In this document: positions 24,643-34,002 of the stretch, in pieces
How the letters are laid out: the number at the start of each line of letters is the position of its first letter
Numbering within the stretch: position 1 is the stretch's first letter
Source of the DNA: an uncultured Porphyromonadaceae bacterium
Lineage (GTDB): Bacteria; Bacteroidota; Bacteroidia; Bacteroidales; Muribaculaceae
Assembly: GCA_937892215.1 (NCBI GenBank)
Contig: CALAVE010000092.1
Location: forward strand, 15,952-79,951
Length of the DNA stretch: 64,000 nucleotides
Direction: 5' to 3'
Made by a program: the position numbers and the translations under genes
The notes under the pieces: generated by a model
Told to the model about the DNA's origin: nothing
The model's database searches: none
What the model saw: only the letters and a program-made list of their open reading frames with translations

Positions 24643-25812
24643 TTAGGGCACATAGACGGGGTTCACGCACGCGCGCCTCAGTCGCCACAGCATGGCCCAC
24701 GGCAAGAGCGTGAAGCCGAGCAGCGCTGCGTAGTACACGCGCGAGTAGTAGAGCGGCAGGTTGTTCAGAGCCTGGTCTATGCTCAGCAGGAAGTAGTAAC
24801 GGATAGGCACCACGTAGGCCAGAGTCGAGAGCCACGGGTACATTGCTTCGTTAGGCAGCGAGAATCCGCAGATTGAGAATGATATCATTCCAATCAGCGA
24901 GCACATGGTGGAGCCGAGGCGGAAATTAGGCACGACGCTCATGATGAACAGAGCCAGTCCCTGATTTGCCAGTACAAACAGCACCATGGCCGATATCATG
25001 TGCCACGGATTGCAGTTGAGCGGAATCCAGTATAGACGGTACATCATGTACTGGATGAACCACCCCACAGCCGTGAAAATCACGGTCTGGGGCAGGAGTT
25101 TGCCGGTAACAGCCAGTTCTATTGAGCCTGCCGATGATTCAATCCACTGCCGGCAAGTGCCGTATTTCAACTCTGTGCCGATGCTGAATGCCGTTACGAG
25201 CATAATGAGCAGTGCCAACATACACGGGATAAACGACGGACATAGGTAGTAACTGTAATTGGTCCACGGATTGTTGAGCCCATGGGTGTGTGTCACTACA
25301 GGCTGGAGTGTGGCCATCACCTCATGGTCGCTCTTGCCCAGAGTGCGCATTATGGTGCGGGCTATGGCCGCGTTGGCCAGCACGCTCACGGTCTTAAAGC
25401 CACGGTACTCGAACGAGGCCGGGACATAGTAAGCGTAATTGATGTAGAAACTCACTTTAGGATGTCGCCCGCCCAGGGCACGCTCTTCCATACCTTCAGG
25501 GATGAAGAAGAACCCCAGTATCTTGCCGTCCTGAACGGCCTGAATTGCCTCGTGGTAGTTTCTGAATCCGTAGCCGATGTTCACCTCCTTGAATCCGTTG
25601 AGATTGCGGAGAATGGCGCGTGATGTGGACGAATCGTCCAGATCCACCACGCCCACAGGAGCCAGAATGGGGACACCGTCCTTCATGAGGTCGAGAAGGA
25701 ACCACGCTGAGAAGATGGGCACCACTATCATCATAATCCACAGCAGACGTCGGCGGACTATGGAAACGAGGCCACGTTTGAGCGATTCTCTTATGTAGTT
25801 AATTAAGTTCAA
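24643..25812 (-). CDS. ABC-2 type transporter permease (first of two)
   Basis: A 389-residue paralogue of the downstream permease with the same layout: an N-terminal helix (LLWIMMIVVPIFSAWFLLDL), a periplasmic domain starting VGVVDLDDSSTSRAILRNL, and C-terminal helices including FIPCMLALLIMLVTAFSIGT and the signature-like FSICGFSLPNEAMYPW. The two permeases probably form a heterodimer. Gaps of 18 and 20 bases to the neighbouring genes indicate one operon. The exported compound is unknown. Confidence 0.87.
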   Translation of the reverse strand: MNLINYIRESLKRGLVSIVRRRLLWIMMIVVPIFSAWFLLDLMKDGVPILAPVGVVDLDDSSTSRAILRNLNGFKEVNIGYGFRNYHEAIQAVQDGKILGFFFIPEGMEERALGGRHPKVSFYINYAYYVPASFEYRGFKTVSVLANAAIARTIMRTLGKSDHEVMATLQPVVTHTHGLNNPWTNYSYYLCPSFIPCMLALLIMLVTAFSIGTELKYGTCRQWIESSAGSIELAVTGKLLPQTVIFTAVGWFIQYMMYRLYWIPLNCNPWHMISAMVLFVLANQGLALFIMSVVPNFRLGSTMCSLIGMISFSICGFSLPNEAMYPWLSTLAYVVPIRYYFLLSIDQALNNLPLYYSRVYYAALLGFTLLPWAMLWRLRRACVNPVYVP

Positions 25813-25832
25813 GGTATCTCTCTCCCTGATTA

Positions 25833-26843
25833 TTACTTGTCAAGCAGCACCGACATACCCGGGCGGAAATCCTTGAGAGGCTCCACCGGACGTGCCTTTA
25901 CCTCAAATGTCTTGCTGTCGTATTTTCCGTAGGCCTTAGTGGCGTTCCACACCGCGTAGCTTCCCATGTCGTGGATGTAGTACACCTTGAGCGATGTCTT
26001 CTTGTTGCCCAGTGCTGGGATTGTGACTTTAATCTCTTTTCCCATGGTCATGTCGTTGAGCATTTCCTCGCGTACGCTGAACGACACCCACATGTCGGCC
26101 AGTCGTGAGATGGATATGATGGGCGAGCCCATAGCCACGAGTTCTCCCTCGTGAGGATAGATTTCGCTCACTTCACCGTCGCATGGAGCCAGCAGGAACT
26201 GGTCTTCGAGTATTGACTGAACCTCACGCACGCCGGCAGCGGCAGCACCTTGCATTCCGCGGGCAGCATTCTTGTCCTCGGCCTGCGCTCCGTTCTGAGC
26301 CATGTCGTACTGCGACTTGGCGGCTTTCACCTGAGCCTGGGCGGCATCGTATGCGGCCTTGGCCTCGTCGCGCTTCTGCTCAGAGATAACTCCCTCGGCA
26401 TAGAGGTTCTCCATGCGCTGATAGGTCTTGCGGGTGATGGTCTCGGCGGCAATGGCTTGCTGCCACACGTTGAATGCGGCCTGCTTCATTTCCTCGCGAG
26501 TGCCGCGTTCGGCCTTGCGGCTTTGCGAAGCGGCCACGTTTTCCATCTCTTGTGCCTGCTGGAGCTTGGCATCTACGGTGGAAGAGTAGATTCTCACCAG
26601 CGTATCGCCCTTGTTCACATGGTCGCCTTCAGTGACATAGAATTCCACCACGCGTCCGGGCAACTTGCCGCTCACGCGCACCACGTCGCAGTCGGCTTGC
26701 CCCTGGAATGTTTCCTCCGGCGGATTCACCATGAGCAGACCCAGAATGGCCACGCACACCAGGAAAATCACAAACACCGCCACGGCTATGAGCAGGGCGC
26801 GGTCTTTCTTTCTGATAATCGTTTTTGATTCTCTCGATTCCAT
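25833..26843 (-). CDS. HlyD-family periplasmic adaptor (membrane fusion protein)
   Basis: A 336-residue adaptor. One membrane anchor (ALLIAVAVFVIFLVCVAILG, about residues 16-35) is followed by a lipoyl half (VRVSGKLPGRVVEFYVTEGD), a long helical hairpin (about 85-185, Ala/Gln/Lys-rich), the second lipoyl half (LLAPCDGEVSEIYPHEGELV) and a beta-barrel domain. It would link the two ABC-2 permeases to the TolC channel encoded just upstream. The C-terminus RPGMSVLLDK is typical of the family. Confidence 0.9.
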   Translation of the reverse strand: MESRESKTIIRKKDRALLIAVAVFVIFLVCVAILGLLMVNPPEETFQGQADCDVVRVSGKLPGRVVEFYVTEGDHVNKGDTLVRIYSSTVDAKLQQAQEMENVAASQSRKAERGTREEMKQAAFNVWQQAIAAETITRKTYQRMENLYAEGVISEQKRDEAKAAYDAAQAQVKAAKSQYDMAQNGAQAEDKNAARGMQGAAAAGVREVQSILEDQFLLAPCDGEVSEIYPHEGELVAMGSPIISISRLADMWVSFSVREEMLNDMTMGKEIKVTIPALGNKKTSLKVYYIHDMGSYAVWNATKAYGKYDSKTFEVKARPVEPLKDFRPGMSVLLDK

Positions 26844-26895
26844 ATATCGGATTATTTTACTTTGTTATCGTTATATAGTGTTATTGAAGGGGGTA

Positions 26896-28317
26896 TCAGT
26901 ATTCCATTGAGCCGAGCACCTTCGACAGATACACGTCGCAGAGTTGCACGTCGATTTCGGCGTCGATTTTCTCGCTGTTGGCCTTGAGCCATGCGGTCTG
27001 AGCGGTCATAACCTCGTCGGTGGTGGAAACGCCCTCGCGGAATGCCACCTGTGCCATGCGCAGGTTCTCGTCGGCCGACTTGAGGTTCTCCTTTGACGCA
27101 TCCAGAGTCTTGAGCGCTTCCTGATAGCGGAACGCGGCCTGATTCACCTGCAGTTCTATCTTGTCTTTCACGTCGGCGAGTTCCAGTCGCTTAATCTTGG
27201 CCTCGGTCTGCGCCTGCTTGTACTTGTTGCTCAGGCCGCCCCAGTGCCACAGTGGAATCTGGAACGTGGCGCCCACTGAGAATGCTCCGCCAAACTTGTT
27301 CTCGAACCCGTGGAAACTGTTTGGGTTGGTTACGCTGTACATGGCCATCGCAGCCAACTTGGGCAGCATGGCGGCTCGTTCGGCGCGTGCCTTGCTGTCG
27401 TAGATTTTGGTTGCCAGTTCCATGGATTGAATCTCGTTTCGCCTTGCATACACATCGGCCATGTTGAAATTGGTTGCCCTCAGTGTCACCGGAACCGACT
27501 CGCGGTTCTCATCGGCCAGCACAAAGTCGCCGTTGATGGGCATTCCACATAACTGAGCCAGGTGCATCTTGCTCAGAGCCAGTCCGTTGTTGACGCGAGT
27601 GAGGTCCACGTTGGCCTCGTTCAGTTTCACGTTCACGCTGAGCAGATTCGCCTTTGTGGCCACACCCTCGTCCACCATCCGCTGCACGTCCTTGTCCAGG
27701 GATTCCACCAGACTTACGTAACTCTCGGCCAGTCTCTGCTTGGCCTTGAGCGACACCACTTGCCAGTAGGCCACATCCACGTTGTAGATAACCTCGTCGG
27801 ACTGAGTGTCGTACTGCGTGCGTGCCAGTTCTGAGGCATAGCGTGCGATTTCGTTCATGGCCTTGATTTTGCCGCCCATGTAAATGGGCTGGGTGATTGT
27901 CAAGGCTCCGGCAAACACGTTGTGGATGTTATAGGTAAGGGCCGACTTGGGTAGCAGTGCCACTTGCTGGGGCACCGGTGTGCCGTTCACAATCAGCGGT
28001 CCGTCGGGGGTGGTCACTATAGAGTGCTGGTAACTGCCGGTGGTGGGGTCGAAGTTCATCACGGGCAACTTGGCATCCTCGCCTATAAGTTCCAGCTTCT
28101 TCTGATTGTAGAAATAAGAGCCCTGAAGATCCACACCGGGCAGATAAGCCGCGTGTGCGGCCTTGCGCAGGTACTCGGCACTTTCTATTTTCAGTTTCCC
28201 TGCTTGCAACACCTTGTTGTTGTGCAGAGCCATGTGCCGGCACGAGTCCAGACTTATCTGTCCGCTCATACTTACGGCGGCTATTGCGGTGATTATTAGA
28301 AGTAAATTACGCTTCAT
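26896..28317 (-). CDS. TolC-family outer-membrane efflux protein
   Basis: A 473-residue outer-membrane channel subunit. The signal peptide is about residues 1-19, followed by ISLDSCRHMALHNNKVLQAG, the usual OEP-repeat start. Two OEP repeats follow with long coiled-coil helices (for example LQVNQAAFRYQEALKTLDAS and FREGVSTTDEVMTAQTAWL). It is first in the exporter operon, upstream of HlyD by 52 bases. Divergent from it lies an AT-rich 226-base gap leading to the accessory island. Confidence 0.9.
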   Translation of the reverse strand: MKRNLLLIITAIAAVSMSGQISLDSCRHMALHNNKVLQAGKLKIESAEYLRKAAHAAYLPGVDLQGSYFYNQKKLELIGEDAKLPVMNFDPTTGSYQHSIVTTPDGPLIVNGTPVPQQVALLPKSALTYNIHNVFAGALTITQPIYMGGKIKAMNEIARYASELARTQYDTQSDEVIYNVDVAYWQVVSLKAKQRLAESYVSLVESLDKDVQRMVDEGVATKANLLSVNVKLNEANVDLTRVNNGLALSKMHLAQLCGMPINGDFVLADENRESVPVTLRATNFNMADVYARRNEIQSMELATKIYDSKARAERAAMLPKLAAMAMYSVTNPNSFHGFENKFGGAFSVGATFQIPLWHWGGLSNKYKQAQTEAKIKRLELADVKDKIELQVNQAAFRYQEALKTLDASKENLKSADENLRMAQVAFREGVSTTDEVMTAQTAWLKANSEKIDAEIDVQLCDVYLSKVLGSMEY

Positions 28318-28486
28318 CGTAGATGTCTGTTAGTAATTGAGTACAAAATTACAATTTTTAATCAAAATAAGTGCAATTATTATGTGAATTATTGCAGAAT
28401 TCGTGGTCCTGAAAGCGTGAAACCTTGCAAAAAAGGACAAAATCGCTATGTTTATCATTAGAAAACATCACAGTGAATATAACCTA

Positions 28487-28517
28487 TTGCAGAATATGAG
28501 TTTTTTTATTAACTTTG
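28487..28517 (+). promoter_or_regulatory. Promoter of the accessory island
   Basis: TTG at 28487-28489, 20 bases, then TAACTTTG at 28510-28517. It predicts a start near 28524, 20 bases before the ATG of the large island gene. Confidence 0.8.
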
Positions 28518-28543
28518 CGTATAATTATTAAAAATATTTAATC

Positions 28544-30175
28544 GTGAATAATTCAAGAATAATAGAATTTGCTTTAGGGGATACCAGCTATGAAGATGAT
28601 GTTGATTGGGCAAAATATTTCAGTGCTGACCCAAGAGAAAGAGAACAGTACACGAGAAATCTGTACGGAGGTACTAATCCTAACGGACAGCAGATGCAGA
28701 CTGTTAAGTGGAATAAAATGGCAGACTTCAGCCAGCGGCAGGACAACACCAGAGTGGTACCCCCCCCTGCTATAATGAAGCAGCGGCAGATGCGTAAAGT
28801 CTTGCCAGAGGTGACAGTAGCAAAGACTGTTACACCAGAATTAAGGAGAAGGCAGCAGGAAAGGGCACTCTCCTACATGTCTGAGGCAAATGACTTAATA
28901 GCGCAGGATGTTGAACAAAAGCAGGCAGACAGGGAAGTACAGGCCAAGAGTATGACCCAGCCCAATAAGACCGAAATGAATAATTTGGCAGGACTATCGG
29001 CGATAATAGGAGGGACAGGCCTTCTCGCAGGGGTGGGCCTTGCCGCCCCATTAACTATGGGTGCAGCAGCATGGCCTGTGGTGAGCAGTTTTGCCGCAAA
29101 AACAGGCCTTGGTCTGGCAGGTGGTATGGGAGGTGACGTGCTGATGAACGTGCTGACCGACTATTTCTCGGATGGCAGATATAAAACATTTGGCGAGTTT
29201 GCCGAAGATATGACTAACGGTTATATTGGCAGGGAGAATGCGGTATTTGTGAATCCGCTTGCCATGGCGGGAGCAGGTGCCGGGAGTAAGATTGGAGGAG
29301 CAGTGTCAAACCGGGCTTTTCCGATGAGATATATCGAAGAAGCACTTGGTTTTACTACCCCCCGAGAGATTAATTCCCATAATTCAGCAATTGCCTCAGA
29401 AGTAACTGCATCTGAGCCGGAACACTTTGTCTCCGAACTGGACTGGTCACCTGAAAGTTGGTTCGGAAAATATGCCAGGAGGGACACTTGGACTGTTTTT
29501 GACGAGCAATCATTGGCAATGCATGTCCCTGAATATATAGCAATAGAGCGAGTCTCAAAAGAAAATGGAACTTGGTTGAAGATGCCCGATGGCTCTAAAT
29601 GGCAAGGAGATCCGAGAGAATGGGTTATGTCTATGTCAAAGAGTGCTGAATGGCTTCAAGTACTTAATGGTTTTAAAAGCGGAGTTCCAAGTTATTATAT
29701 AAAAACTCTGCCATCTTATCGTGGAACTGTGTATGAAGCTAATGAACCTATTGTATATGAAAGTTTTGCAAATTATAAGGGAATGCCGATACATGATCTT
29801 TTTTCTCCAGAGGGAGGAACCTACGCATTTGCATTGCCTAAAGGAGCAAAAGTTAAAACCATAACAACTGAAGGTGGTACTTGGGATGCAATTAAGGTAG
29901 ATGGAGACGTAAAACATATAGAGACCCTGATTAAAGAAGCTGAGGCTGAAGGCTTTGATGCCCTGCGCATTAATGGTATACAAGAGGGTCCTCAACAATT
30001 CTTGCCTGGTTACCAGGTTACAGATGATTTCATTATTTTAAGTGGTAAAAATCGGAAAATCTTAACGGGGAGTAATGGTAATTTCAACCGTGATGAAGAT
30101 AATAACTTTGGAGGACTTGCTCCATTTATAATCCCAGTTGGGTTGGAATTAGGTGCTGCCGGAAATAACAATTGA
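28544..30175 (+). CDS. Putative polymorphic-toxin/effector with ART-like C-terminal domain
   Basis: A 543-residue protein with no signal peptide. The N-terminal 145 residues are charged and Gln-rich (VDWAKYFSADPREREQYTRN). A glycine/alanine-rich hydrophobic block follows (about 148-200: LSAIIGGTGLLAGVGLAAPL, LGLAGGMGGDVLMNVL). The C-terminal ~190 residues contain YRGTVYEANEPIVYESFANY, GTYAFALPKGAKVKTI, IETLIKEAEAEGFDALRING and DDFIIL. That order (YRG, then a YAF strand, then A-x-x-x-GFDALRI, then a closing DDFI strand) recalls ADP-ribosyltransferase-like domains of phage and polymorphic toxins. The ART call is inference. Base composition is AT-richer than neighbouring genes, suggesting transfer. 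A small gene follows after 3 bases. Confidence 0.5.
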   Translation: MNNSRIIEFALGDTSYEDDVDWAKYFSADPREREQYTRNLYGGTNPNGQQMQTVKWNKMADFSQRQDNTRVVPPPAIMKQRQMRKVLPEVTVAKTVTPELRRRQQERALSYMSEANDLIAQDVEQKQADREVQAKSMTQPNKTEMNNLAGLSAIIGGTGLLAGVGLAAPLTMGAAAWPVVSSFAAKTGLGLAGGMGGDVLMNVLTDYFSDGRYKTFGEFAEDMTNGYIGRENAVFVNPLAMAGAGAGSKIGGAVSNRAFPMRYIEEALGFTTPREINSHNSAIASEVTASEPEHFVSELDWSPESWFGKYARRDTWTVFDEQSLAMHVPEYIAIERVSKENGTWLKMPDGSKWQGDPREWVMSMSKSAEWLQVLNGFKSGVPSYYIKTLPSYRGTVYEANEPIVYESFANYKGMPIHDLFSPEGGTYAFALPKGAKVKTITTEGGTWDAIKVDGDVKHIETLIKEAEAEGFDALRINGIQEGPQQFLPGYQVTDDFIILSGKNRKILTGSNGNFNRDEDNNFGGLAPFIIPVGLELGAAGNNN

Positions 30176-30178
30176 GAA

Positions 30179-30553
30179 ATGGATAATGAAAAAACATACT
30201 ACTGGACAAAAAATGATCAAGGTAATGATTTGCTGATAATAGAAGTTAATGGGAGGCGTTGGCCGTTTGGGGCTATTGTTTTGCAGTCCATTGAAAGAAT
30301 TCTGGAACGAGATTCAGGCATATCGGTAAATCAAGCTCTTGAAATGGAGAGACGACATTTTGCGGGATGGGCGATGAGTGACTTGAAAGAAGAATTTGAG
30401 GTTTTAAGCCAGACCCCAGAATATAAAAAGATTTTGGAAACATATAATCACTCAGAGCAGGTAACGGCTCAGAATGAACAGAGACAGCTCCAAGATGAAG
30501 AACGTGATAATAATAAAAAAGCATACTTTTGGAGGCGACTTTTTGGCCATTAA
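30179..30553 (+). CDS. Small cytosolic protein, candidate immunity partner
   Basis: A 124-residue acidic/charged protein with no signal or membrane segment. It begins MDNEKTYYWTKNDQGNDLLI, then NGRRWPFGAIVLQSIERILE, and ends in a charged helix (NEQRQLQDEERDNNKKAYF). It starts 3 bases after the putative effector stop and overlaps the next gene by 59 bases. Small unknown genes directly behind large putative toxins are often immunity proteins, which is the only basis for that suggestion. No family is recognised. Confidence 0.5.
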   Translation: MDNEKTYYWTKNDQGNDLLIIEVNGRRWPFGAIVLQSIERILERDSGISVNQALEMERRHFAGWAMSDLKEEFEVLSQTPEYKKILETYNHSEQVTAQNEQRQLQDEERDNNKKAYFWRRLFGH

Positions 30554-30812
30554 CCTATTTGGATGCATTTTCTCATTACGAGACTTAACCCCCACAGAAC
30601 TAAATCATGAATTAATTCATTCTGCCCAGCAGCGTGAATTGCTTTACGTCCCATTCTTCATTTGGTATGGGATAGAGTGGATACTCCTTTTCTTCAAGTA
30701 TAGAAATTGGATTAAAGCCTATTATCATATCCGATTTGAACAAGAAGCATATAAGCATCAATGCGACTTGTCCTATCTTAAAAAGCGCAAGAAATGGCAT
30801 TATAGTTATTAA
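30495..30812 (+). CDS. Small membrane protein with HExxH-like motif
   Basis: A 105-residue protein. It contains TPTELNHELIHSAQQRELLY (HELIH, a zinc-peptidase HExxH motif), then a hydrophobic span (VPFFIWYGIEWILLFF) and a C-terminal FEQEAYKHQCDLSYLKKRK, where the conserved acidic residues after E-Q-E-A could give the third ligand. I associate this pattern with a small Bacteroidetes membrane family of unknown role. The start MKNVIIIKK at 30495 is preferred to 30474 because the family-like sequence begins there; both overlap the preceding gene. Peptidase activity has not been shown and may not exist. Confidence 0.6.
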   Translation: MKNVIIIKKHTFGGDFLAINLFGCIFSLRDLTPTELNHELIHSAQQRELLYVPFFIWYGIEWILLFFKYRNWIKAYYHIRFEQEAYKHQCDLSYLKKRKKWHYSY

Positions 30813-30935
30813 CTCACTAAACATATAACGGCAATGAACAAGTTCAGTGCTTTTCTCAGAGAGGGCACTGTGTGTGGATTCGTAGAATCGTGATTTGTGT
30901 CACTAAAGTGCTGCAAGCCGGTTCTGTGGGCAAAG

Positions 30936-31742
30936 TTAAGCGGGCTCTCCGTCCGTTACCGGTGATGTTTGTGCCTGTTCGGCCGAATGTATGGAGTTGT
31001 TGATGAGATGCTTTCTCAGTTTGCTGCACATGGGAATGAAAATAATTACCGACACTACTCCGGCTATCAGTGCGCAGGTCACTGGGACAATCAGGCTGAA
31101 GAGCATATCCACCTTCTCCTTGGCTATGATAATGGAGAACCACTTGATTCCCTGGCGGCGTAGCACAATAAAGACGGCTCTTGAGGCCTTGGCCATGTAC
31201 TTGGGACCTATGTTTTTCACCAGTTGCCGTCCCAGCCATCCCACCACGCTCTTCATCTTCTGAAGCAGCGGGTACTTGCCCAGCATTAGGCCCGAACTCT
31301 CTATTGCCACAACTTTCTGCACGGTCTTTGTCTCATCGGCATGTTCGTCATCGGGTGTGCCGTAAAGCAGGATGATACGCTGCATAGCCATATAGAGGCA
31401 CGCCTGGAAGAATGCGAGGTCGATGGCGCAGGCAATCACAATCCCCATAATGCTCTCGGGGAAGCACGTGATAAACGACATCAGGAACACCATGGTGCCA
31501 AAAGTGCGTTTTATGGACTTGTACTGCCGTTGCTTCTGCTTGTCGGTAAGAACATTTGCCAAAGATGTCTCCAAGGCCTTGGCATACATCTCATCCGCGT
31601 TGTCTGGATAGAAGCGACGAACCACCTTGCGCGTATATTTTCCCTTGTTGAGACGCACGACATTAATTTTCAGCACGAGCGACAGTAGCCACGCGTACTT
31701 GTCCAGACAATAGTCAATGAGTTTTTTTATCTTGTCGAGCAT
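30936..31742 (-). CDS. Conserved membrane protein of unknown function
   Basis: A 268-residue inner-membrane protein. Hydrophobic segments lie at about residues 82-120 (FGTMVFLMSFITCFPESIMG, IVIACAIDLAFFQACLYMAM) and about 215-240 (LIVPVTCALIAGVVSVIIFI). Basic segments include YTRKVVRRFYPDNADEMYAK. The layout recalls GTPase-associated or EcsC-like membrane proteins, but I cannot assign a family. I chose the start MLDKIKKLID at 31742; an ORF extension to 31796 would overlap the S41 peptidase region. It is 56 bases downstream of that peptidase and may be cotranscribed. Confidence 0.65.
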   Translation of the reverse strand: MLDKIKKLIDYCLDKYAWLLSLVLKINVVRLNKGKYTRKVVRRFYPDNADEMYAKALETSLANVLTDKQKQRQYKSIKRTFGTMVFLMSFITCFPESIMGIVIACAIDLAFFQACLYMAMQRIILLYGTPDDEHADETKTVQKVVAIESSGLMLGKYPLLQKMKSVVGWLGRQLVKNIGPKYMAKASRAVFIVLRRQGIKWFSIIIAKEKVDMLFSLIVPVTCALIAGVVSVIIFIPMCSKLRKHLINNSIHSAEQAQTSPVTDGEPA

Positions 31743-31798
31743 AGTTGTGAACTCAATTAAGTTTCTAAGCGTTTGGTAGCGGAAGAGAATGGGCAAGG

Positions 31799-33457
31799 TT
31801 ATTTCTTCTGTCCGCTTTCACGCTGAGCACGATGACGGGCGGCTATCTTCTCATACTCGGGATTGCCTTCGCGCAGCAACTTCTGGTAGCGTTCGTCATC
31901 GTTGATTACGCTGAGCGCCTCTTTCAGGTCGGGATTGAAGTGGTTCACTATGATGGTGTAGGCCGATGGGTCGGTGAACACGTCGCGGGCTATTATGCCC
32001 TTCATTACGCGCATGAACAGTGCCTGGCTGGTGGCGTACTGCGCCTCGTCGAACTTCACGCTGTCGCGCTCGCCCAGGGCTATGAAATCCTTCATGTCCT
32101 TGTCGGTGAGGCTGAAACGGTTGTCAAAGTCGGCAATTGTCGGATATGCCTTGGTCAGGTCCTTGCGGTGCTTGTCCACGTAGTCGATGCTGTACTGGTT
32201 CACGATGCCCTTGGCCACCATGTCGCGGTAGTACTTGGTGTACTCCGTGGTGTCAACCGGCACAAACACGTCGGGCATGATGCCACCGCCGCCGTAGATG
32301 GTGCGGCCATTACGCAGGGTGGTGTAGCGCAAGGTGTCGTTGAACTGGATGCTGTCCACGCAGTAGTATTCGCCTTCCTTGTAGCGGTTGTAGATGTCCT
32401 CGTCGTAGGCTTTCTTGTCGCCGGCTGTATATGGCTTCTGGATGGAGCGCCCCGATGGGGTGAAGTATCGGGCCACGGTGAGGCGTATCATGGAGCCGTC
32501 GTTGAAGCGGAACGGTCGCTGCACCAGTCCCTTGGCGAACGTGCGGCGGCCCACCACCACGGCGCGGTCCCAGTCTTGCATGGCACCGGTGAAAATCTCG
32601 GCTGCCGAGGCCGAGAACTGGCTCACCATAATCACCATTTTCAGATCGCGGTAGTGCCCATTGCCCAGTGCGCGCGCGTCGTTGCGCGGGAAGGCGCGTC
32701 CCTCGGTATATACTATCATCTGGCCGCCTTCCAGAAACTCGTTGCACATATCCACGGCCGCTTCCAAGTAGCCGCCACCGTTGTCGGTGAGGTCTATTAT
32801 CACCTGTTTCATCCCTTGCTTGCTCAGGACGTCCAGGGCTTCCATCATCTCGTGGTGAGTCTTGGCTCCAAAGTTGGATATGCGTATGTATCCGGTGCGC
32901 TCGTCGAGCATGTACTTGGCGTCCACGCTGTAGAGGGGTATCTTGTCGCGTGTGATGCGGAATGTGATAAGGTCTTTACTGTTGCCGCGCTTCACTTTCA
33001 CGGTCACCTTGGTGCCTTTCTTGCCGCGGAGTCGCTTCATGATGTCGGTATTCTTCATCTTCACACCGGCAATGGTGCTGTCGTTCACGTAGATAATGCG
33101 GTCGCCCGGCAGTATGCCCACCTTCTCGCTGGGACCGCCGGCTATGGTCTGAATCACATAGAGCGTGTCCTGCTTCATGTTGAACTGGATGCCTATGCCG
33201 CTGAACTCGCCCTGAAGCGGCTCTTCCATGTCCTTGGTCTCGGCGGCGTCGGTGTAGGCCGAGTGCGGGTCGAGTTTGCTTATCATGCCCACTATGGCGT
33301 CTTCCACCAGGCGGTCGTCGCTCACCGAGTCCACGTAGAAGTTACTCACTGCATACTGGGCGTTGAGCAGTTTCTGCAGGTGTGCCGGAATGCCTTGCGC
33401 CCACGTGCTCACTGCCACGGCTGCAAGTGCTATGATAGACGGGATAAATCGTTTCAT
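31799..33457 (-). CDS. S41-family C-terminal processing peptidase
   Basis: A 552-residue periplasmic serine protease. A signal peptide is at about residues 1-20. The PDZ domain is at about 85-165 (EFSGIGIQFNMKQDTLYVIQ, PSEKVGILPGDRIIYVND). The S41 catalytic domain has IDLTDNGGGYLEAAVDM, the Ser loop VSQFSASAAEIFTGAMQD (nucleophile about S284) and the general-base lysine in RRTFAKGLVQ (about K309). Tail-specific proteases trim or degrade envelope proteins. It overlaps coaD by 4 bases, forming an operon parE-coaD-S41 peptidase. Confidence 0.93.
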   Translation of the reverse strand: MKRFIPSIIALAAVAVSTWAQGIPAHLQKLLNAQYAVSNFYVDSVSDDRLVEDAIVGMISKLDPHSAYTDAAETKDMEEPLQGEFSGIGIQFNMKQDTLYVIQTIAGGPSEKVGILPGDRIIYVNDSTIAGVKMKNTDIMKRLRGKKGTKVTVKVKRGNSKDLITFRITRDKIPLYSVDAKYMLDERTGYIRISNFGAKTHHEMMEALDVLSKQGMKQVIIDLTDNGGGYLEAAVDMCNEFLEGGQMIVYTEGRAFPRNDARALGNGHYRDLKMVIMVSQFSASAAEIFTGAMQDWDRAVVVGRRTFAKGLVQRPFRFNDGSMIRLTVARYFTPSGRSIQKPYTAGDKKAYDEDIYNRYKEGEYYCVDSIQFNDTLRYTTLRNGRTIYGGGGIMPDVFVPVDTTEYTKYYRDMVAKGIVNQYSIDYVDKHRKDLTKAYPTIADFDNRFSLTDKDMKDFIALGERDSVKFDEAQYATSQALFMRVMKGIIARDVFTDPSAYTIIVNHFNPDLKEALSVINDDERYQKLLREGNPEYEKIAARHRAQRESGQKK

Positions 33458-34002
33458 TTCTGGTTGTTAGTAGTTTCGCGTTTCAGTTTCTTTATAATCC
33501 AGTTGTCGGGGATGAGGCTCATATCCAGACCCCGCGGCAGATAGTCGGACACGTCGCGGCCGTACTTGATTAGTTCGCGCACTATGCTGGAACTGATGTG
33601 GCTGTCCTCGGGCAGGGTGTAGAGCAGAACGGTCTCCATCCCTGAGAGTTCGCGGTTCACCTCGGCCATGTGCATCTCGTTCTCAAAGTCCTGTATCATC
33701 CTCACGCCGCGCAGGAAGAACTGTGCACCGCACTCTCGCGCTATGTCGGCTGTAAGCCCGGTATATGACACCACGCGTACCTTGGGTTCGTTGCGGAACA
33801 CTGAGCGGATAAATGCCTCGCGCTGCTCCATGGAGGTGAGCGACTGCTTGTTGATGTTCACGCCTATGGCAATCACCACCTCGTCGAAGAGTGGCAATGC
33901 CCGCAGCACTATCGACTCGTGACCGCGTGTGAACGGGTCGAACGACCCGGGAAAGAGGGCGATGCGTTTCTGCCTCGGATTACTGAACTGTGATGTCTTC
34001 AT
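33454..34002 (-). CDS. coaD: Phosphopantetheine adenylyltransferase (CoaD)
   Basis: A 182-residue enzyme of coenzyme A synthesis that transfers AMP from ATP to 4'-phosphopantetheine. The nucleotidyltransferase motif is [18 protein letters not shown] (the T/HxGH loop appears as TRGH) and the second motif is [14 protein letters not shown] (ISSSxxR). It overlaps parE at the start by 23 bases and the S41 gene at the end by 4. I chose [11 protein letters not shown] at 34002. A slightly later start is possible because the conserved domain begins only at about residue 14. A C-terminal extension after the ISSS motif is somewhat longer than in E. coli. Confidence 0.93.
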   Translation of the reverse strand: MKTSQFSNPRQKRIALFPGSFDPFTRGHESIVLRALPLFDEVVIAIGVNINKQSLTSMEQREAFIRSVFRNEPKVRVVSYTGLTADIARECGAQFFLRGVRMIQDFENEMHMAEVNRELSGMETVLLYTLPEDSHISSSIVRELIKYGRDVSDYLPRGLDMSLIPDNWIIKKLKRETTNNQK

